Of a stretch of DNA of 64,000 bases, positions 11,643 to 20,573 are shown piece by piece; position 1 is the stretch's first letter, and each line of letters begins with the position of its first letter. The position numbers were made by a program, and so were the translations under genes. Below the pieces are notes generated by a model. That model saw only the letters and a list, made by a program, of their open reading frames with translations. It had not been told where the DNA came from and did not search any database. Location of the stretch: positions 821,135 to 885,134 of the forward strand of contig NZ_LMMO01000003.1 in assembly GCF_001422285.1 (NCBI RefSeq), given 5' to 3'. This DNA is from Frigoribacterium sp. Leaf263 (GTDB lineage: Bacteria > Actinomycetota > Actinomycetes > Actinomycetales > Microbacteriaceae).

Positions 11643-12854
11643 ATGACCCTGAGAACACTCGAGTCCCTCGGCTCCCTGTCCGGTCGGCGAGTCATCGTCC
11701 GCTGCGACCTCAACGTCCCCCTGAAAGACGGTCGCATCACCGACGACGGTCGGGTCAGGGCCTCTCTCGCGACCCTCGACGCCCTGATCAACCAGGGCGC
11801 TCGCGTCATCGTCATCAGCCACCTGGGGCGCCCCGACGGCGAGGTCGCCGCCGAGTACAGCCTCCGTCCGGTGGCGCAGCGGCTCAGCGAGCTGCTCGGC
11901 AAGAGCGTCGGATTCGTCTCCGAGACCGTGGGGGAGGAGGCCGTCGCCGCCGTCGCCGCCCTCCAGGACGGCCAGATCACCGTCCTCGAGAACCTGCGCT
12001 TCGCCGCGGCCGAGACCTCCAAGGACCCGGACGAGCGTCTGGAATTCGCCGAGAAGCTCGCGGAGCTCGGCGACGTCTTCGTCTCCGACGGGTTCGGGGT
12101 CGTGCACCGCGAGCAGGCGAGCGTCTCCGACCTGCCGAAGCTCCTCCCCAGCGCTGCGGGCACGCTCATCTCCGCGGAGCTCGAGGTCCTCCAGAGGCTC
12201 ACGGAGACGCCGGAGCGGCCCTACACGGTCGTCCTGGGCGGTTCGAAGGTGTCGGACAAGCTGGGGGTCATCGAGCATCTCCTGCCCCGGGTCGACAACC
12301 TGCTCGTGGGCGGCGGCATGCTCTTCACCTTCCTCGCCGCCCAGGGTCACCCCGTCGGCAAGAGCCTCCTCGAGGCCGATCAGATCGAGCGGGTCCGGGG
12401 CTACCTCGCGGAGGCCGAGAAGAGGGGCGTGACGATCGTCCTCCCCGTCGACGTCGAGGTGGCCTCGGCGTTCTCCGCCGATGCGGATCATGAGACCGTC
12501 TCCGTCGACGGCATCGAGGCGTCCGCCTTCGGTTCGGACGCGATCGGACTGGACATCGGGCCGGAGACGGCCGCTCGTTTCGCCGAGATCGTCCTCGGGT
12601 CCAAGACGGTCTTCTGGAACGGCCCCATGGGCGTGTTCGAATTCGACGCGTTCGCGCAGGGGACGAAGACGGTGGCCCAGGCGCTCACCGACGTCCGCGG
12701 GCTCGCCGTCGTGGGCGGCGGGGACTCCGCTGCCGCCGTGCGGGCGCTCGGCTTCTCGGACGACCAGTTCGGCCACATCTCCACCGGCGGTGGAGCCAGC
12801 CTCGAGTTCCTCGAGGGCAAACGACTCCCCGGACTGGAGGTCCTCGGATGGTGA
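11643..12854 (+). CDS. pgk: Phosphoglycerate kinase
   Basis: Pgk transfers phosphate from 1,3-bisphosphoglycerate to ADP. The 403-residue product carries the N-domain motif VIVRCDLNVPLKDGRITDD, the substrate-binding HLGRPDG, the hinge VLGGSKVSDKLGVI, and the nucleotide-domain NGPMGVFE and GGGDSAAAV motifs with the closing STGGGASLEFLEG. The ATG follows GAGAAGG at a good distance. The stop overlaps the tpiA start by 7 bases, so the two are translationally coupled. A hairpin separates it from gap. Nothing unusual in length. Confidence 0.97.
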   Translation: MTLRTLESLGSLSGRRVIVRCDLNVPLKDGRITDDGRVRASLATLDALINQGARVIVISHLGRPDGEVAAEYSLRPVAQRLSELLGKSVGFVSETVGEEAVAAVAALQDGQITVLENLRFAAAETSKDPDERLEFAEKLAELGDVFVSDGFGVVHREQASVSDLPKLLPSAAGTLISAELEVLQRLTETPERPYTVVLGGSKVSDKLGVIEHLLPRVDNLLVGGGMLFTFLAAQGHPVGKSLLEADQIERVRGYLAEAEKRGVTIVLPVDVEVASAFSADADHETVSVDGIEASAFGSDAIGLDIGPETAARFAEIVLGSKTVFWNGPMGVFEFDAFAQGTKTVAQALTDVRGLAVVGGGDSAAAVRALGFSDDQFGHISTGGGASLEFLEGKRLPGLEVLGW

Positions 12855-13636
12855 CCACGCGCACGCCCCTCATCGCCGGCAACTGGAAGATGAACCTGGA
12901 TCATCTCCAGTCGATCGCCTTCGTCCAGAAGCTCGCTTGGAGTCTCAAGGACGCCAAGCACGAACACTCGGCCGTCGAGGCCGTCGTGTTCCCTCCCTTC
13001 ACCGATCTCCGTTCCGTGCAGACGCTGCTCGACGCCGACAAGCTCCCGCTCGGGCTCGGCGCACAGGATCTGTCCGCGCACGACTCCGGAGCGCACACGG
13101 GCGAGATCTCGGGCGCCTTCCTCGCGAAACTCGACATCCGCTACGTCATCGTGGGTCATTCGGAGCGTCGGACGATGCACGGCGAGACCGATGCCGTCGT
13201 GGCGAGCAAGGTCGTCGCCGCTCACCGCAACGGACTCGTCCCGGTCCTCTGCGTCGGCGAGACGGCGGACGATCTCGAGAAGCACGGACCGAGCGCGGTT
13301 CCGGTCGCGCAGCTCCGAGCCGCCCTCGCGGATCTCCCCGGCGACGCCGAGATCGTCGTGGCCTACGAGCCCGTCTGGGCCATCGGCTCGGGCAAGGCCG
13401 CCACGGCGGAGCAGGCCGAGCAGGTCTGCGCCGCCCTGCGGGAGGCCCTGTCCCGAGAACGTGGCGCCGACTCGGCCGCCGCCACGCGCATCCTGTACGG
13501 CGGATCCGTCAAGTCGACGAACATCGCCTCGTTCATGCGCGAACCCAACGTGGACGGAGCCCTCGTCGGAGGAGCCAGCCTGGACATCGAGGAGTTCTCG
13601 AGCATCGTCAGGTTCCCGTCGCACGTCGGCGTCTAG
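12848..13636 (+). CDS. tpiA: Triose-phosphate isomerase
   Basis: TpiA interconverts dihydroxyacetone phosphate and glyceraldehyde-3-phosphate. The 262-residue product has N12/K14 in GNWKMN, the catalytic H104 in VGHSERR, and the catalytic E174 in VAYEPVWAIGSGKAA (with flexible loop 6). The phosphate-binding YGGSVK and GGASLD complete the set. The start overlaps pgk by 7 bases, in the frame that gives full homology. Downstream there is a 114-base gap with its own promoter-like sequence before secG. Confidence 0.97.
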   Translation: MVTTRTPLIAGNWKMNLDHLQSIAFVQKLAWSLKDAKHEHSAVEAVVFPPFTDLRSVQTLLDADKLPLGLGAQDLSAHDSGAHTGEISGAFLAKLDIRYVIVGHSERRTMHGETDAVVASKVVAAHRNGLVPVLCVGETADDLEKHGPSAVPVAQLRAALADLPGDAEIVVAYEPVWAIGSGKAATAEQAEQVCAALREALSRERGADSAAATRILYGGSVKSTNIASFMREPNVDGALVGGASLDIEEFSSIVRFPSHVGV

Positions 13637-13711
13637 TCGACCACCCAACCGCTGCGAGTCGGACATCTCGCTCCACCCGCGGGTGAGGCCGCTGACGACC
13701 GGGCCGACGGT

Positions 13712-13717
13712 TATACT
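13712..13717 (+). promoter_or_regulatory. -10-like TATACT upstream of secG
   Basis: TATACT is close to the sigma-A -10 consensus and lies 33 bases before the secG GTG. The best upstream match CTGACG (13692-13697) is only 14 bases away, so the -35 is uncertain. Confidence 0.5.
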
Positions 13718-13750
13718 CGTTAGCGGTCTCACCGCATCGAAAGGTCCCAC

Positions 13751-14002
13751 GTGGAAATTCTCCAGGTCATCCTGCAGGTGTTGCTCGGCATCACGAGCCT
13801 CCTGCTGACCCTTCTCATCCTGCTCCATCGAGGTCGAGGGGGCGGTCTGTCCGACATGTTCGGCGGCGGCGTCACGAGCAACCTCGGTGCGTCCGGGGTC
13901 GCCGAGCGGAACCTGAATCGCATCACCGTGTTCCTCGGTCTCGTGTGGATCACGTGCATCGTCGTGCTGGGTCTCATCACCAAGTTCTCGGCGGTGGCCT
14001 GA
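13751..14002 (+). CDS. secG: Preprotein translocase subunit SecG
   Basis: SecG is the small accessory subunit of the SecYEG channel in the plasma membrane. The 83-residue product has two predicted membrane helices (about residues 3-25 and 58-78). They are joined by the conserved cytosolic loop LLHRGRGGGLSDMFGG, a family hallmark. The start is GTG 13751 with GAAAGG upstream. It sits after tpiA, as in many actinobacteria and firmicutes. Its stop TGA shares the A with the ATG of rbpA (TGATG), so SecG and RbpA are made from one transcript. Confidence 0.93.
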   Translation: MEILQVILQVLLGITSLLLTLLILLHRGRGGGLSDMFGGGVTSNLGASGVAERNLNRITVFLGLVWITCIVVLGLITKFSAVA

Positions 14003-14358
14003 TGGCGTCGGGCGGTAGCGCCATCCGCGGGTCGCGCGTCGGAGCCGGCCCCATGGGCGAGCAGGATCGCGGTTATCACGCCGAGCGGATCACGATCTCC
14101 TACTGGGACGCCCTCGGGAACGAGGTGGTGCGTCATTTCGCAGCCAACGTCCCCGAAGACGAGATCCCCGAGACGGTCGACTCACCGTCCAGTGGTCTGC
14201 CTGCAGGCCGCGACAAGGCGAACCCCCCGAGCGTCGCCAAGCTCGAGCCCTACAAGACGCATCTGGCCTATGTGAAAGAGCGTCGCTCCGAAGAGGAAGC
14301 AGCACAGCTTCTGGAAGAGGCGCTGCAGCAGCTGCGTGTCCGCCGAGGCAAGGCCTGA
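14002..14358 (+). CDS. rbpA: RNA polymerase-binding protein RbpA
   Basis: RbpA is an actinobacteria-specific transcription factor that binds principal sigma and RNA polymerase, stabilises the open complex and contacts DNA near the -10. The 118-residue product matches the family: a basic N-terminal tail (GSAIRGSRVGAGPM) and the RbpA core domain (YWDALGNEVVRHFAANV) that binds the polymerase beta' subunit. A basic linker and the C-terminal sigma-interacting domain (KTHLAYVKERRSEEEAAQLL) follow. The start ATG 14002 overlaps the secG stop. The longer upstream frame is a shadow of secG. A strong perfect hairpin follows 45 bases downstream. Confidence 0.93.
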   Translation: MASGGSAIRGSRVGAGPMGEQDRGYHAERITISYWDALGNEVVRHFAANVPEDEIPETVDSPSSGLPAGRDKANPPSVAKLEPYKTHLAYVKERRSEEEAAQLLEEALQQLRVRRGKA

Positions 14359-14403
14359 TCCATCCCTCGTGAGGGGGTCCGATCCGATTCCAGGACGACC
14401 TCG

Positions 14404-14456
14404 TCACAGAACGACGAAGCCCCGCAGCATCGCTGCGGGGCTTCGTCGTTCTGTGA
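14404..14456. terminator. Bidirectional terminator, 25-bp perfect stem with 3-base loop
   Basis: Bases 14404-14428 pair perfectly with 14432-14456 around the loop ATC. It lies between the convergent genes rbpA (stop 14358) and pgl (stop 14460), so it can end transcripts from both sides. The stem runs to 3 bases from the pgl stop. Confidence 0.9.
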
Positions 14457-14459
14457 GAA

Positions 14460-15236
14460 TCAGTAGGTCGAGGCGATGAGCTTCTCGGGAACCTCGGCGG
14501 CCGCGTCTCCGTCCACGAAGAAGACCGTGCGTCGACGCCCCTTGACGCCGGCGACCGGTACCTGATCCGCCCCGGCTCCGGCCAAGGCGAGACCCAGCGA
14601 CGAGGCCTTCTCGGCACCGGCGAGGATCATCCAGACCCGCTGCGAGTTGTTGATGGCCGGCAGACTGAGAGTGAGGCGGATGGGCGGAGGCTTGGGGGAG
14701 TCATCGATCGTGAGGACCGTCGAGTCCGTCGCCCGGATCTGTTCTCTGTCGGGGAACAGCGAGGCGATGTGGCCGTCGGGGCCGACGCCCAGGAGGGTGA
14801 TGTCGAAACGAGGCGAGAGGTCGTCTCCCTGCGCGTGGGCGAGAAGCTCCTCACGGTAGGCGGCGGCGGCGGCCTCGACGTCCTCGAAATCGCCGACCGC
14901 ACCGAAGCGGTGCACGTTGGCGGGATCGACGCCGATGTGATCGAGCAGGTCGATCCCCGCCTGCACGTCGTTGCGGTCGGCGTGGTCGGCCTCGACCCAC
15001 CGCTCATCAGCCCACCAGAACGACACCTTCGACCAGTTCACGCTGTCACGTGCCGGCGACTCGTTGATGGCGGCGAGAACGAGCGTGCTCACCGACCCGC
15101 CGCTCACGACCACCGAGGCGTAGTCCTGCTCCTCGATGACGTCGATGATCTTGGTGATGAATCGGGCGGCGACGGACGCCCCCAGCGATTCCTTGTTGGA
15201 GTGCACGAGCACTCGGCGTTCGTTCGTCACGGTCAT
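14460..15236 (-). CDS. pgl: 6-phosphogluconolactonase
   Basis: Pgl hydrolyses 6-phosphogluconolactone, the second step of the oxidative pentose-phosphate pathway. The 258-residue product is of the DevB/Pgl type, with VVSGGSVSTLVLAAI (sugar-phosphate isomerase-like loop), FWWADERWVEADHADRN (the conserved DER element) and LLGVGPDGHIASLFP (GxGxDGHxxSLFP motif) and a final PAINNSQRVWMIL. It is the last gene of the minus-strand tkt-tal-pgi-zwf-opcA-pgl run, 8 bases after opcA, and ends against the large terminator. Confidence 0.95.
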   Translation of the reverse strand: MTVTNERRVLVHSNKESLGASVAARFITKIIDVIEEQDYASVVVSGGSVSTLVLAAINESPARDSVNWSKVSFWWADERWVEADHADRNDVQAGIDLLDHIGVDPANVHRFGAVGDFEDVEAAAAAYREELLAHAQGDDLSPRFDITLLGVGPDGHIASLFPDREQIRATDSTVLTIDDSPKPPPIRLTLSLPAINNSQRVWMILAGAEKASSLGLALAGAGADQVPVAGVKGRRRTVFFVDGDAAAEVPEKLIASTY

Positions 15237-15244
15237 CGTCTGCC

Positions 15245-16195
15245 CTAGTTGTCCTGGACGGGTTCGCTCAGTTGGCGAACCCCGTTTCTGACGACGTCTC
15301 CGAAGAGGTCGTCGGGGTCGAGTCTACGGAGTTCCTCCGCGAGGCAGTCGCGGAGCGAGCGGCGCGGCAGAGAGAGGTCGTGGGTCGGCTGGCCGGGCTG
15401 TCGCAGAGTCGCGATGTTCTCCTGCTCCCTCTCCAGCTCGATGGCACCGGAGGCGCGCAGCAGTCGGACCCCCTGGATGCCGCTCGACCCCGTGGCGCGT
15501 GTCGTCAGCTCGTTCTCCACGGTCACCTGCAGCTGCAGGCGCAGCCATGCGGCGAGCAGGAGCGTGCTGGGGGAGTCGGGGGCGCCGCTGACGTCGACGG
15601 CGGTCACCGGCTCGTAAGGCGGCTGGTCGAGGACCGCGGCGAGCTGAGTCCGCCACAGCGTGAGGCGCGTCCACGCGAAGTCCGTGTCTCCCGGCGCGTA
15701 GGTCTCAGCGAGGTCGACGATCGTCTGACGCGGATTCTCCTGGCTGGCCGCGTCCGTGATGCGCCGCTGTGCGATGCGCCCCAGGGGCGACTCGGAGACG
15801 ATCGCCGGCGCTCGGCCCGGCCACCAGACGACGACGGGCGCGTCGGGGAGCAGCAGTCCCGTGACGAGACCCTCCTCGTCGCTCGCCGTGTCGCCGTAGG
15901 CGCGGAGCACGATCACCTCGCTGGCCCCCGCATCCCCGCCGACGCGGATCTGCGCATCGAGACGCGCGTCCGCGGCAGCCGAGGTCTCCCGTGCCGTGGA
16001 GATCACGATGACCCGCATGGGGTGCTCCCGTGAGGCGTCGTTGGCGGCCTCGATGGCCTCCTCCTCCTCGCCGAGGGAGGTCGAGATGATCAGGGTGAGC
16101 ACACGACCGAGGGCCACGACGCCTCCCTCCTCGCGGATGGAGACGAGCGACTTCTGCACTCGGGAGATGGTGCTGTCGGGCAGGTCGACGATCAC
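15245..16195 (-). CDS. opcA: Glucose-6-phosphate dehydrogenase assembly protein OpcA
   Basis: OpcA is needed for assembly and allosteric/redox control of glucose-6-phosphate dehydrogenase in cyanobacteria and actinobacteria. The 316-residue product aligns with the family: N-terminal MIVDLPDSTISRVQKSL, the central element PDAPVVVWWPGRAP and the C-terminal stretch SLPRRSLRDCLAEELRRLDPDDLF. The start overlaps the zwf stop (ATGA at 16192-16195), so the partner proteins are translated in coupled fashion. No enzymatic motif is expected. Confidence 0.94.
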   Translation of the reverse strand: MIVDLPDSTISRVQKSLVSIREEGGVVALGRVLTLIISTSLGEEEEAIEAANDASREHPMRVIVISTARETSAAADARLDAQIRVGGDAGASEVIVLRAYGDTASDEEGLVTGLLLPDAPVVVWWPGRAPAIVSESPLGRIAQRRITDAASQENPRQTIVDLAETYAPGDTDFAWTRLTLWRTQLAAVLDQPPYEPVTAVDVSGAPDSPSTLLLAAWLRLQLQVTVENELTTRATGSSGIQGVRLLRASGAIELEREQENIATLRQPGQPTHDLSLPRRSLRDCLAEELRRLDPDDLFGDVVRNGVRQLSEPVQDN

Positions 16196-17727
16196 GGACG
16201 CCTCCAGGTTCGGCCGTCACGGGCCATGAGTTCATCAGCTGACGCCGGGCCCCAGGTACCCGGTCGGTACTGCTCGGGTTGCCCCTGGGTCGCCCAGAAC
16301 TCCTCGATCGGATCGAGGATCTTCCACGAGAGCTCGACCTCCTCGTGGCGGGGGAACAACGGGGGATCACCGAGGAGGACGTCGAGGATGAGACGCTCGT
16401 AGGCCTCGGGGCTCGCCTCGGTGAAGGCGTGCCCGTAACCGAAGTCCATGGTGACGTCGCGGACCTGCGTCCCGATGCCCGGCACCTTCGAGCCGAAGCG
16501 GAGCGTCACACCCTCGTCGGGCTGGACCCGGACCACGAGCGCGTTCTGCCCGAGCGACGTCTGCGATCCGAAGATGTTCTCCGGGACCTGCTTGAACACG
16601 ATGGCGATCTCGGTCACCCGACGCCCCAGACGCTTGCCTGCCCTGAGGTAGAACGGGACACCCGCCCACCGACGTGTGGCGATCTCGAGCTTGATCGCGG
16701 CGAACGTCTCGGTGAGGCTCTCGGGGTTCATCCCCTCCTCGTCGAGGAATCCGAGAACCTTCTCACCGCCCTGCCATCCGCCGGCGTACTGACCACGCGC
16801 CGTTCCCTCCGCGAGGTCCTCGGGGAGACGCACGGCCGACAGGACCTTCTCCTTCTCCGCCCGCAGGTCCTTGGCGGTGAAGGAGACCGGCTCCTCCATG
16901 GCCGTGAGGGCGAGGAGCTGGAGCAGGTGGTTCTGGATCACGTCACGTGCGGCGCCGATGCCGTCGTAGTAACCGGCGCGGCCGCCGACCCCGATGTCCT
17001 CGGCCATGGTGATCTGGACGTGATCCACGTAGTTCGAGTTCCAGAGCGGCTCGTACATCTGGTTCGCGAACCGGAGAGTCAGGAGATTCTGGACGGTCTC
17101 CTTGCCGAGGTAGTGGTCGATGCGGAAGACCGAATCGGGTTCGAAGACCGTCTCGACGACCGCGTTCAGCTCTCGAGCGGTCGCGAGATCGCTGCCGAAC
17201 GGCTTCTCGATGACCACCCGACGCCAGGCGCCGTCCTTCTCCTCCGCGAGACCCGAGTTGCGGAGCTGCTCCGTCACGATGGGGAAGGCCTTGGGCGGGA
17301 TGGACAGGTAGAACGCGTGGTTGCCCATCGTGCCGCGTTCCCGGTCGAGCTCCTCGATCGTCTCCTTCAGGCGGGCGAACGCGTCAGCGTCGTCGAAGAC
17401 GCCCTGAACGAAGCGGAAGCCCAGCTTGAGCTGACGCCAGACGTCCTCGTCGAAGGGTGTGCGCGCGTACTGCTTGACGGCCTCGTAGACGACCTGCTCG
17501 AAATCCTGGCCCTCCCACTCGCGACGAGCGAAGCCCACGAGAGCGAATCCCGGCGGGAGCAGACCGCGGTTGGCCAGGTCGTACACGGCCGGCATGAGTT
17601 TCTTGCGGGACAGATCGCCTGTCACGCCGAAGATGATGAGACCGCTCGGTCCGGCGATGCGATTGAGTCTGCGGTCGGAGGGCAACCTCAGAGGGTTGGA
17701 CTCCGGGGTGATCTCCACCGGTGACAT
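16192..17727 (-). CDS. zwf: Glucose-6-phosphate 1-dehydrogenase
   Basis: Zwf oxidises glucose-6-phosphate, producing NADPH, and commits carbon to the pentose-phosphate pathway. The 511-residue product has the coenzyme motif GVTGDLSRKKL at 34-44 and the substrate-binding RIDHYLGKE at 202-210. EKPFGSD and the C-terminal RPGTWGP are also present. I chose ATG 17727 because family homology begins at SPVEITPESNPLRLPSDRR; the much longer upstream frame is a shadow of pgi. A hairpin lies just upstream (between pgi and zwf), so a separate promoter or partial readthrough may set zwf level. Confidence 0.97.
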   Translation of the reverse strand: MSPVEITPESNPLRLPSDRRLNRIAGPSGLIIFGVTGDLSRKKLMPAVYDLANRGLLPPGFALVGFARREWEGQDFEQVVYEAVKQYARTPFDEDVWRQLKLGFRFVQGVFDDADAFARLKETIEELDRERGTMGNHAFYLSIPPKAFPIVTEQLRNSGLAEEKDGAWRRVVIEKPFGSDLATARELNAVVETVFEPDSVFRIDHYLGKETVQNLLTLRFANQMYEPLWNSNYVDHVQITMAEDIGVGGRAGYYDGIGAARDVIQNHLLQLLALTAMEEPVSFTAKDLRAEKEKVLSAVRLPEDLAEGTARGQYAGGWQGGEKVLGFLDEEGMNPESLTETFAAIKLEIATRRWAGVPFYLRAGKRLGRRVTEIAIVFKQVPENIFGSQTSLGQNALVVRVQPDEGVTLRFGSKVPGIGTQVRDVTMDFGYGHAFTEASPEAYERLILDVLLGDPPLFPRHEEVELSWKILDPIEEFWATQGQPEQYRPGTWGPASADELMARDGRTWRRP

Positions 17728-17789
17728 CTGTATGGGGTTCCTTCGGGGGTCTTGACGGCCCGGCGGGGACACGGACACCCGACCGGGAG

Positions 17790-17820
17790 GCGGGCCGGCG
17801 TCGCGAGGACGCCGGCCCGC
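17790..17820 (-). terminator. Hairpin between pgi and zwf
   Basis: GCGGGCCGGCGTC (17790-17802) pairs perfectly over 13 bp with 17808-17820 around the loop GCGAG. It begins 4 bases past the pgi stop on the minus strand and has no T-run. It may split the operon into an upstream and a downstream level. Confidence 0.7.
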
Positions 17821-17824
17821 GTGA

Positions 17825-19420
17825 TCAACGGACGGAGGCCAGCAGCGCGGGCAGCGCTGCGGTGACGTCCGTGACCGTGAGGGTGAGCACCGGTCGACCG
17901 TGCTCGGCGAGCACCTTGGCGTCGCCCGCGGCCTGAGCTTGGACGAGCTGACCGAAGGTGAAGGGGCTCTCCGGGATCTCGAGGTCGCGCTCCGGCACCT
18001 GCGTGATCTGCAGGAACACGCCGTTCGCCGGCCCGCCCTTGTGGTACTGACCTGTGGAGTGCAGGAACCGCGGACCCCAGCCGAAGGTGACGGGACGAGA
18101 GGTCCGCGCCGCCAGGGCGTCCCGGAGCTTCTCGAGCTCGGGGTTGGCAACCCGGTCGATGTACGCCTGGATCGACACGTAGCCGTCGTCGTCGAGCTGC
18201 GCGAGAAGCGCCTCCACGGCGCTCTCCAGCGACTCGCCGAGCTCGATGCCGCCGACCTCGCGGACCTCGATGCCCTCGGCGGTGAACGCCGGGGGAGTCG
18301 GCGCGGGCCGGTCGTCGAGCAGAGCGCGCGTCGCGATCTTCGCCGACTCGACGTCGGGCTGATCGAACGGGTTGATGTCGAGGAGGCGCCCTGCGACGGC
18401 GACCGCGTACTCCCAGACCATGATCTGCCCGCCGAGCGAACCCGAGATCTCGACCTCGCCGGGAGCGACCTCACGCGTCTCGGCGGCGTTGGCCACCAGC
18501 CGGATGACCTGCACGTCGTGCAGGCCGAGCGACACCTCGGGGGCGTCAGACCCGAGCACGACCGGCAGGAGACCACGGCCCTGCTTGCCCGTCGACTCCG
18601 CGATCAGCTGCTCCGCCCAGTCGGGGAAGCCGATGATGTGCGTGCCGTCGGCGACGATGGCGATCTTGTCTCGGAGCGGCTGAGTGCCCGCTAGGACGGC
18701 GCCGAGCACGAGACCCGGGTTGTCGACGGAGTCCTGAGCGAGCTCCACCGTGACGGCGTCCGCTTCGCTGAGGAGCTCGCGGATGTCCGCGCCGGCGAGA
18801 CCGGACGGCACCAGACCGAACGCGGAGAGCGCCGAGTAGCGGCCGCCGATGTTCGGGTCCGCGTTGAAGACGCGATAGCCGGCCTCGCGCGCGGACGCGT
18901 CCAGGGGCGATCCCGGATCCGTCACGACGACGATCCGGTCGACGGGGTCGATGCCCGCGTCGTGGAAGGCCTTCTCGAACGTCTTCCGCTGACTCGCGGT
19001 CTCGACCGTCGAGCCCGACTTCGACGAGACGACCAGGACGGTGCGCTCGAGTCGGTCGGCAAGGGCGGTCAGGACCTGTCCTGGCTCGGTGGCATCCAGC
19101 ACGGTCAGCTCCACGCCGTACGTGCGCGTGATGACCTCGGGTGCCAGAGACGAACCGCCCATTCCGGCCAGGACGACGTGATCGACGCCCTTGCCCGCGA
19201 GCTCCTCGCGGAGCTCGGCGATCTGGTCGATGAGCGGCGTCGAGACGACTACCGCTTCGGTCCAGCCGAGGCGCTTGGCCGACTCGTCTTCCGCGTCGGC
19301 CCCCCACAGCGTGGGGTTCTGAGCCGTGATGCCGGAGGCGACCAGGTCGTCCACCAGAGTGGGTACGACCTTCTCGACAGCCTCCGCAGCGGCGCCGCTG
19401 GCGGCGATCGTGATCGTCAC
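17825..19420 (-). CDS. pgi: Glucose-6-phosphate isomerase
   Basis: Pgi interconverts glucose-6-phosphate and fructose-6-phosphate. The 531-residue product is of the type usually encoded beside tal and zwf in actinobacteria. It has [15 protein letters not shown] (the first signature), [15 protein letters not shown] (phosphate-binding SKSGST), and [13 protein letters not shown]; the late region includes [11 protein letters not shown]. The start is GTG 19420, overlapping the tal stop as GTGA. The product sits between the oxidative branch (zwf) and the non-oxidative branch (tal, tkt), which allows carbon recycling through the pentose-phosphate cycle. Confidence 0.95.
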   Translation of the reverse strand: MTITIAASGAAAEAVEKVVPTLVDDLVASGITAQNPTLWGADAEDESAKRLGWTEAVVVSTPLIDQIAELREELAGKGVDHVVLAGMGGSSLAPEVITRTYGVELTVLDATEPGQVLTALADRLERTVLVVSSKSGSTVETASQRKTFEKAFHDAGIDPVDRIVVVTDPGSPLDASAREAGYRVFNADPNIGGRYSALSAFGLVPSGLAGADIRELLSEADAVTVELAQDSVDNPGLVLGAVLAGTQPLRDKIAIVADGTHIIGFPDWAEQLIAESTGKQGRGLLPVVLGSDAPEVSLGLHDVQVIRLVANAAETREVAPGEVEISGSLGGQIMVWEYAVAVAGRLLDINPFDQPDVESAKIATRALLDDRPAPTPPAFTAEGIEVREVGGIELGESLESAVEALLAQLDDDGYVSIQAYIDRVANPELEKLRDALAARTSRPVTFGWGPRFLHSTGQYHKGGPANGVFLQITQVPERDLEIPESPFTFGQLVQAQAAGDAKVLAEHGRPVLTLTVTDVTAALPALLASVR

Positions 19421-20544
19421 TTGGCCTCCTCGGCGGGCTTGGAGGCCTCGAGGGCGGCGGTGACGGTGTCGAGCAGCTCGTTCCAGGAGACGATGAACTT
19501 CTCGACGCCCTCCTTCTCGAGGACCTCGGTCACGTCGTCGTACGAGACGCCCTGGGCGGCGATGGCGTCCATGACCTCGTTCGCGGCGGCGTAGGAGGCG
19601 CTGATCGAGTCCCCGCGGATCTCGCCGTGGTCGAAGGTCGCCTCGAGCGTCTTCTCCGGCATCGTGTTGACGACGTCGGCCGCGACGAGCTCGACCACGT
19701 AGGTGGTGTCGAGGACGTTGGGGTCCTTGACGCCGGTCGACGCCCAGAGAGGGCGCTGCTTGTTCGCGCCGGCCGCGAGCAGGCCCTTGGCGCGCTCGGT
19801 GTCGAAGGCCTGGGTGTAGACCTCGTAGGCGAGCTGGGCGTTGGCGACGCCGGCCTTGCCCTTGAGCGCCTTCGCCTCGTCCGTGCCGACGGCGTCGAGG
19901 CGCTTGTCGATCTCGGTGTCGACGCGCGACACGAAGAAGGACGCGACCGAGTGGATCGACGTGATGTCGATGCCGGCGGCCTTGGCCTGCTCGAGACCGG
20001 TGAGGTAGGCGTTGATGACGGCGCGGTACCGCTCGAGGCTGAAGATCAACGTGACGTTGACGCTGATGCCCTGGGCGATGACGGCGGTGATCGCCTCGAG
20101 GCCCTCGATCGTGGCGGGGATCTTGATGAGCGCGTTGGGGCGGCCGACCTTGGCGGCGAGCTTGATCGCCTGGTCGATGGTGCCCTGGGCGTCGTGGGCG
20201 AGACCGGGCTCGACCTCGATGGACACGCGTCCGTCGAAGCCGTTCGTGTTGTCGTAGATCTCACGGAAGATGTCGCTGGCGCGCGTGACGTCGTCGGTGG
20301 TGATCTCGAAGACAGCGTCGGTGACGCTGACCCCGCTCTTGGCGAGGAGCGCGACCTGGTCGTCGTAGGCCTCGCCCTTGGCCAGGGCGGAGGCGAAGAT
20401 CGTCGGGTTGGTCGTGACCCCGACGACGTTGCGCTCGGCGATGAGCTTCTCGAGACCGCCGGCGTTGATGCGCTCACGGGACAGGTCGTCGAGCCAGATG
20501 CTGACCCCTGCTGCGGAGAGCTGAGCTGTGTTGGATTCAGTCAT
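19417..20544 (-). CDS. tal: Transaldolase
   Basis: Tal moves a three-carbon dihydroxyacetone unit between sugar phosphates. The 375-residue length fits the actinobacterial transaldolase subfamily. Motifs: [12 protein letters not shown] at the N-terminus, [13 protein letters not shown] (the TNPT/S signature), the Schiff-base lysine region [16 protein letters not shown], and the late [16 protein letters not shown] 20544 is chosen because family homology starts at [17 protein letters not shown]; the longer upstream frame is a shadow of tkt. AGAAGA-type purine sequence precedes it. The stop overlaps the pgi GTG. Confidence 0.96.
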   Translation of the reverse strand: MTESNTAQLSAAGVSIWLDDLSRERINAGGLEKLIAERNVVGVTTNPTIFASALAKGEAYDDQVALLAKSGVSVTDAVFEITTDDVTRASDIFREIYDNTNGFDGRVSIEVEPGLAHDAQGTIDQAIKLAAKVGRPNALIKIPATIEGLEAITAVIAQGISVNVTLIFSLERYRAVINAYLTGLEQAKAAGIDITSIHSVASFFVSRVDTEIDKRLDAVGTDEAKALKGKAGVANAQLAYEVYTQAFDTERAKGLLAAGANKQRPLWASTGVKDPNVLDTTYVVELVAADVVNTMPEKTLEATFDHGEIRGDSISASYAAANEVMDAIAAQGVSYDDVTEVLEKEGVEKFIVSWNELLDTVTAALEASKPAEEAK

Positions 20545-20573
20545 GTGTCTTCTTCTCTTCTCTTCGTCGGCGC

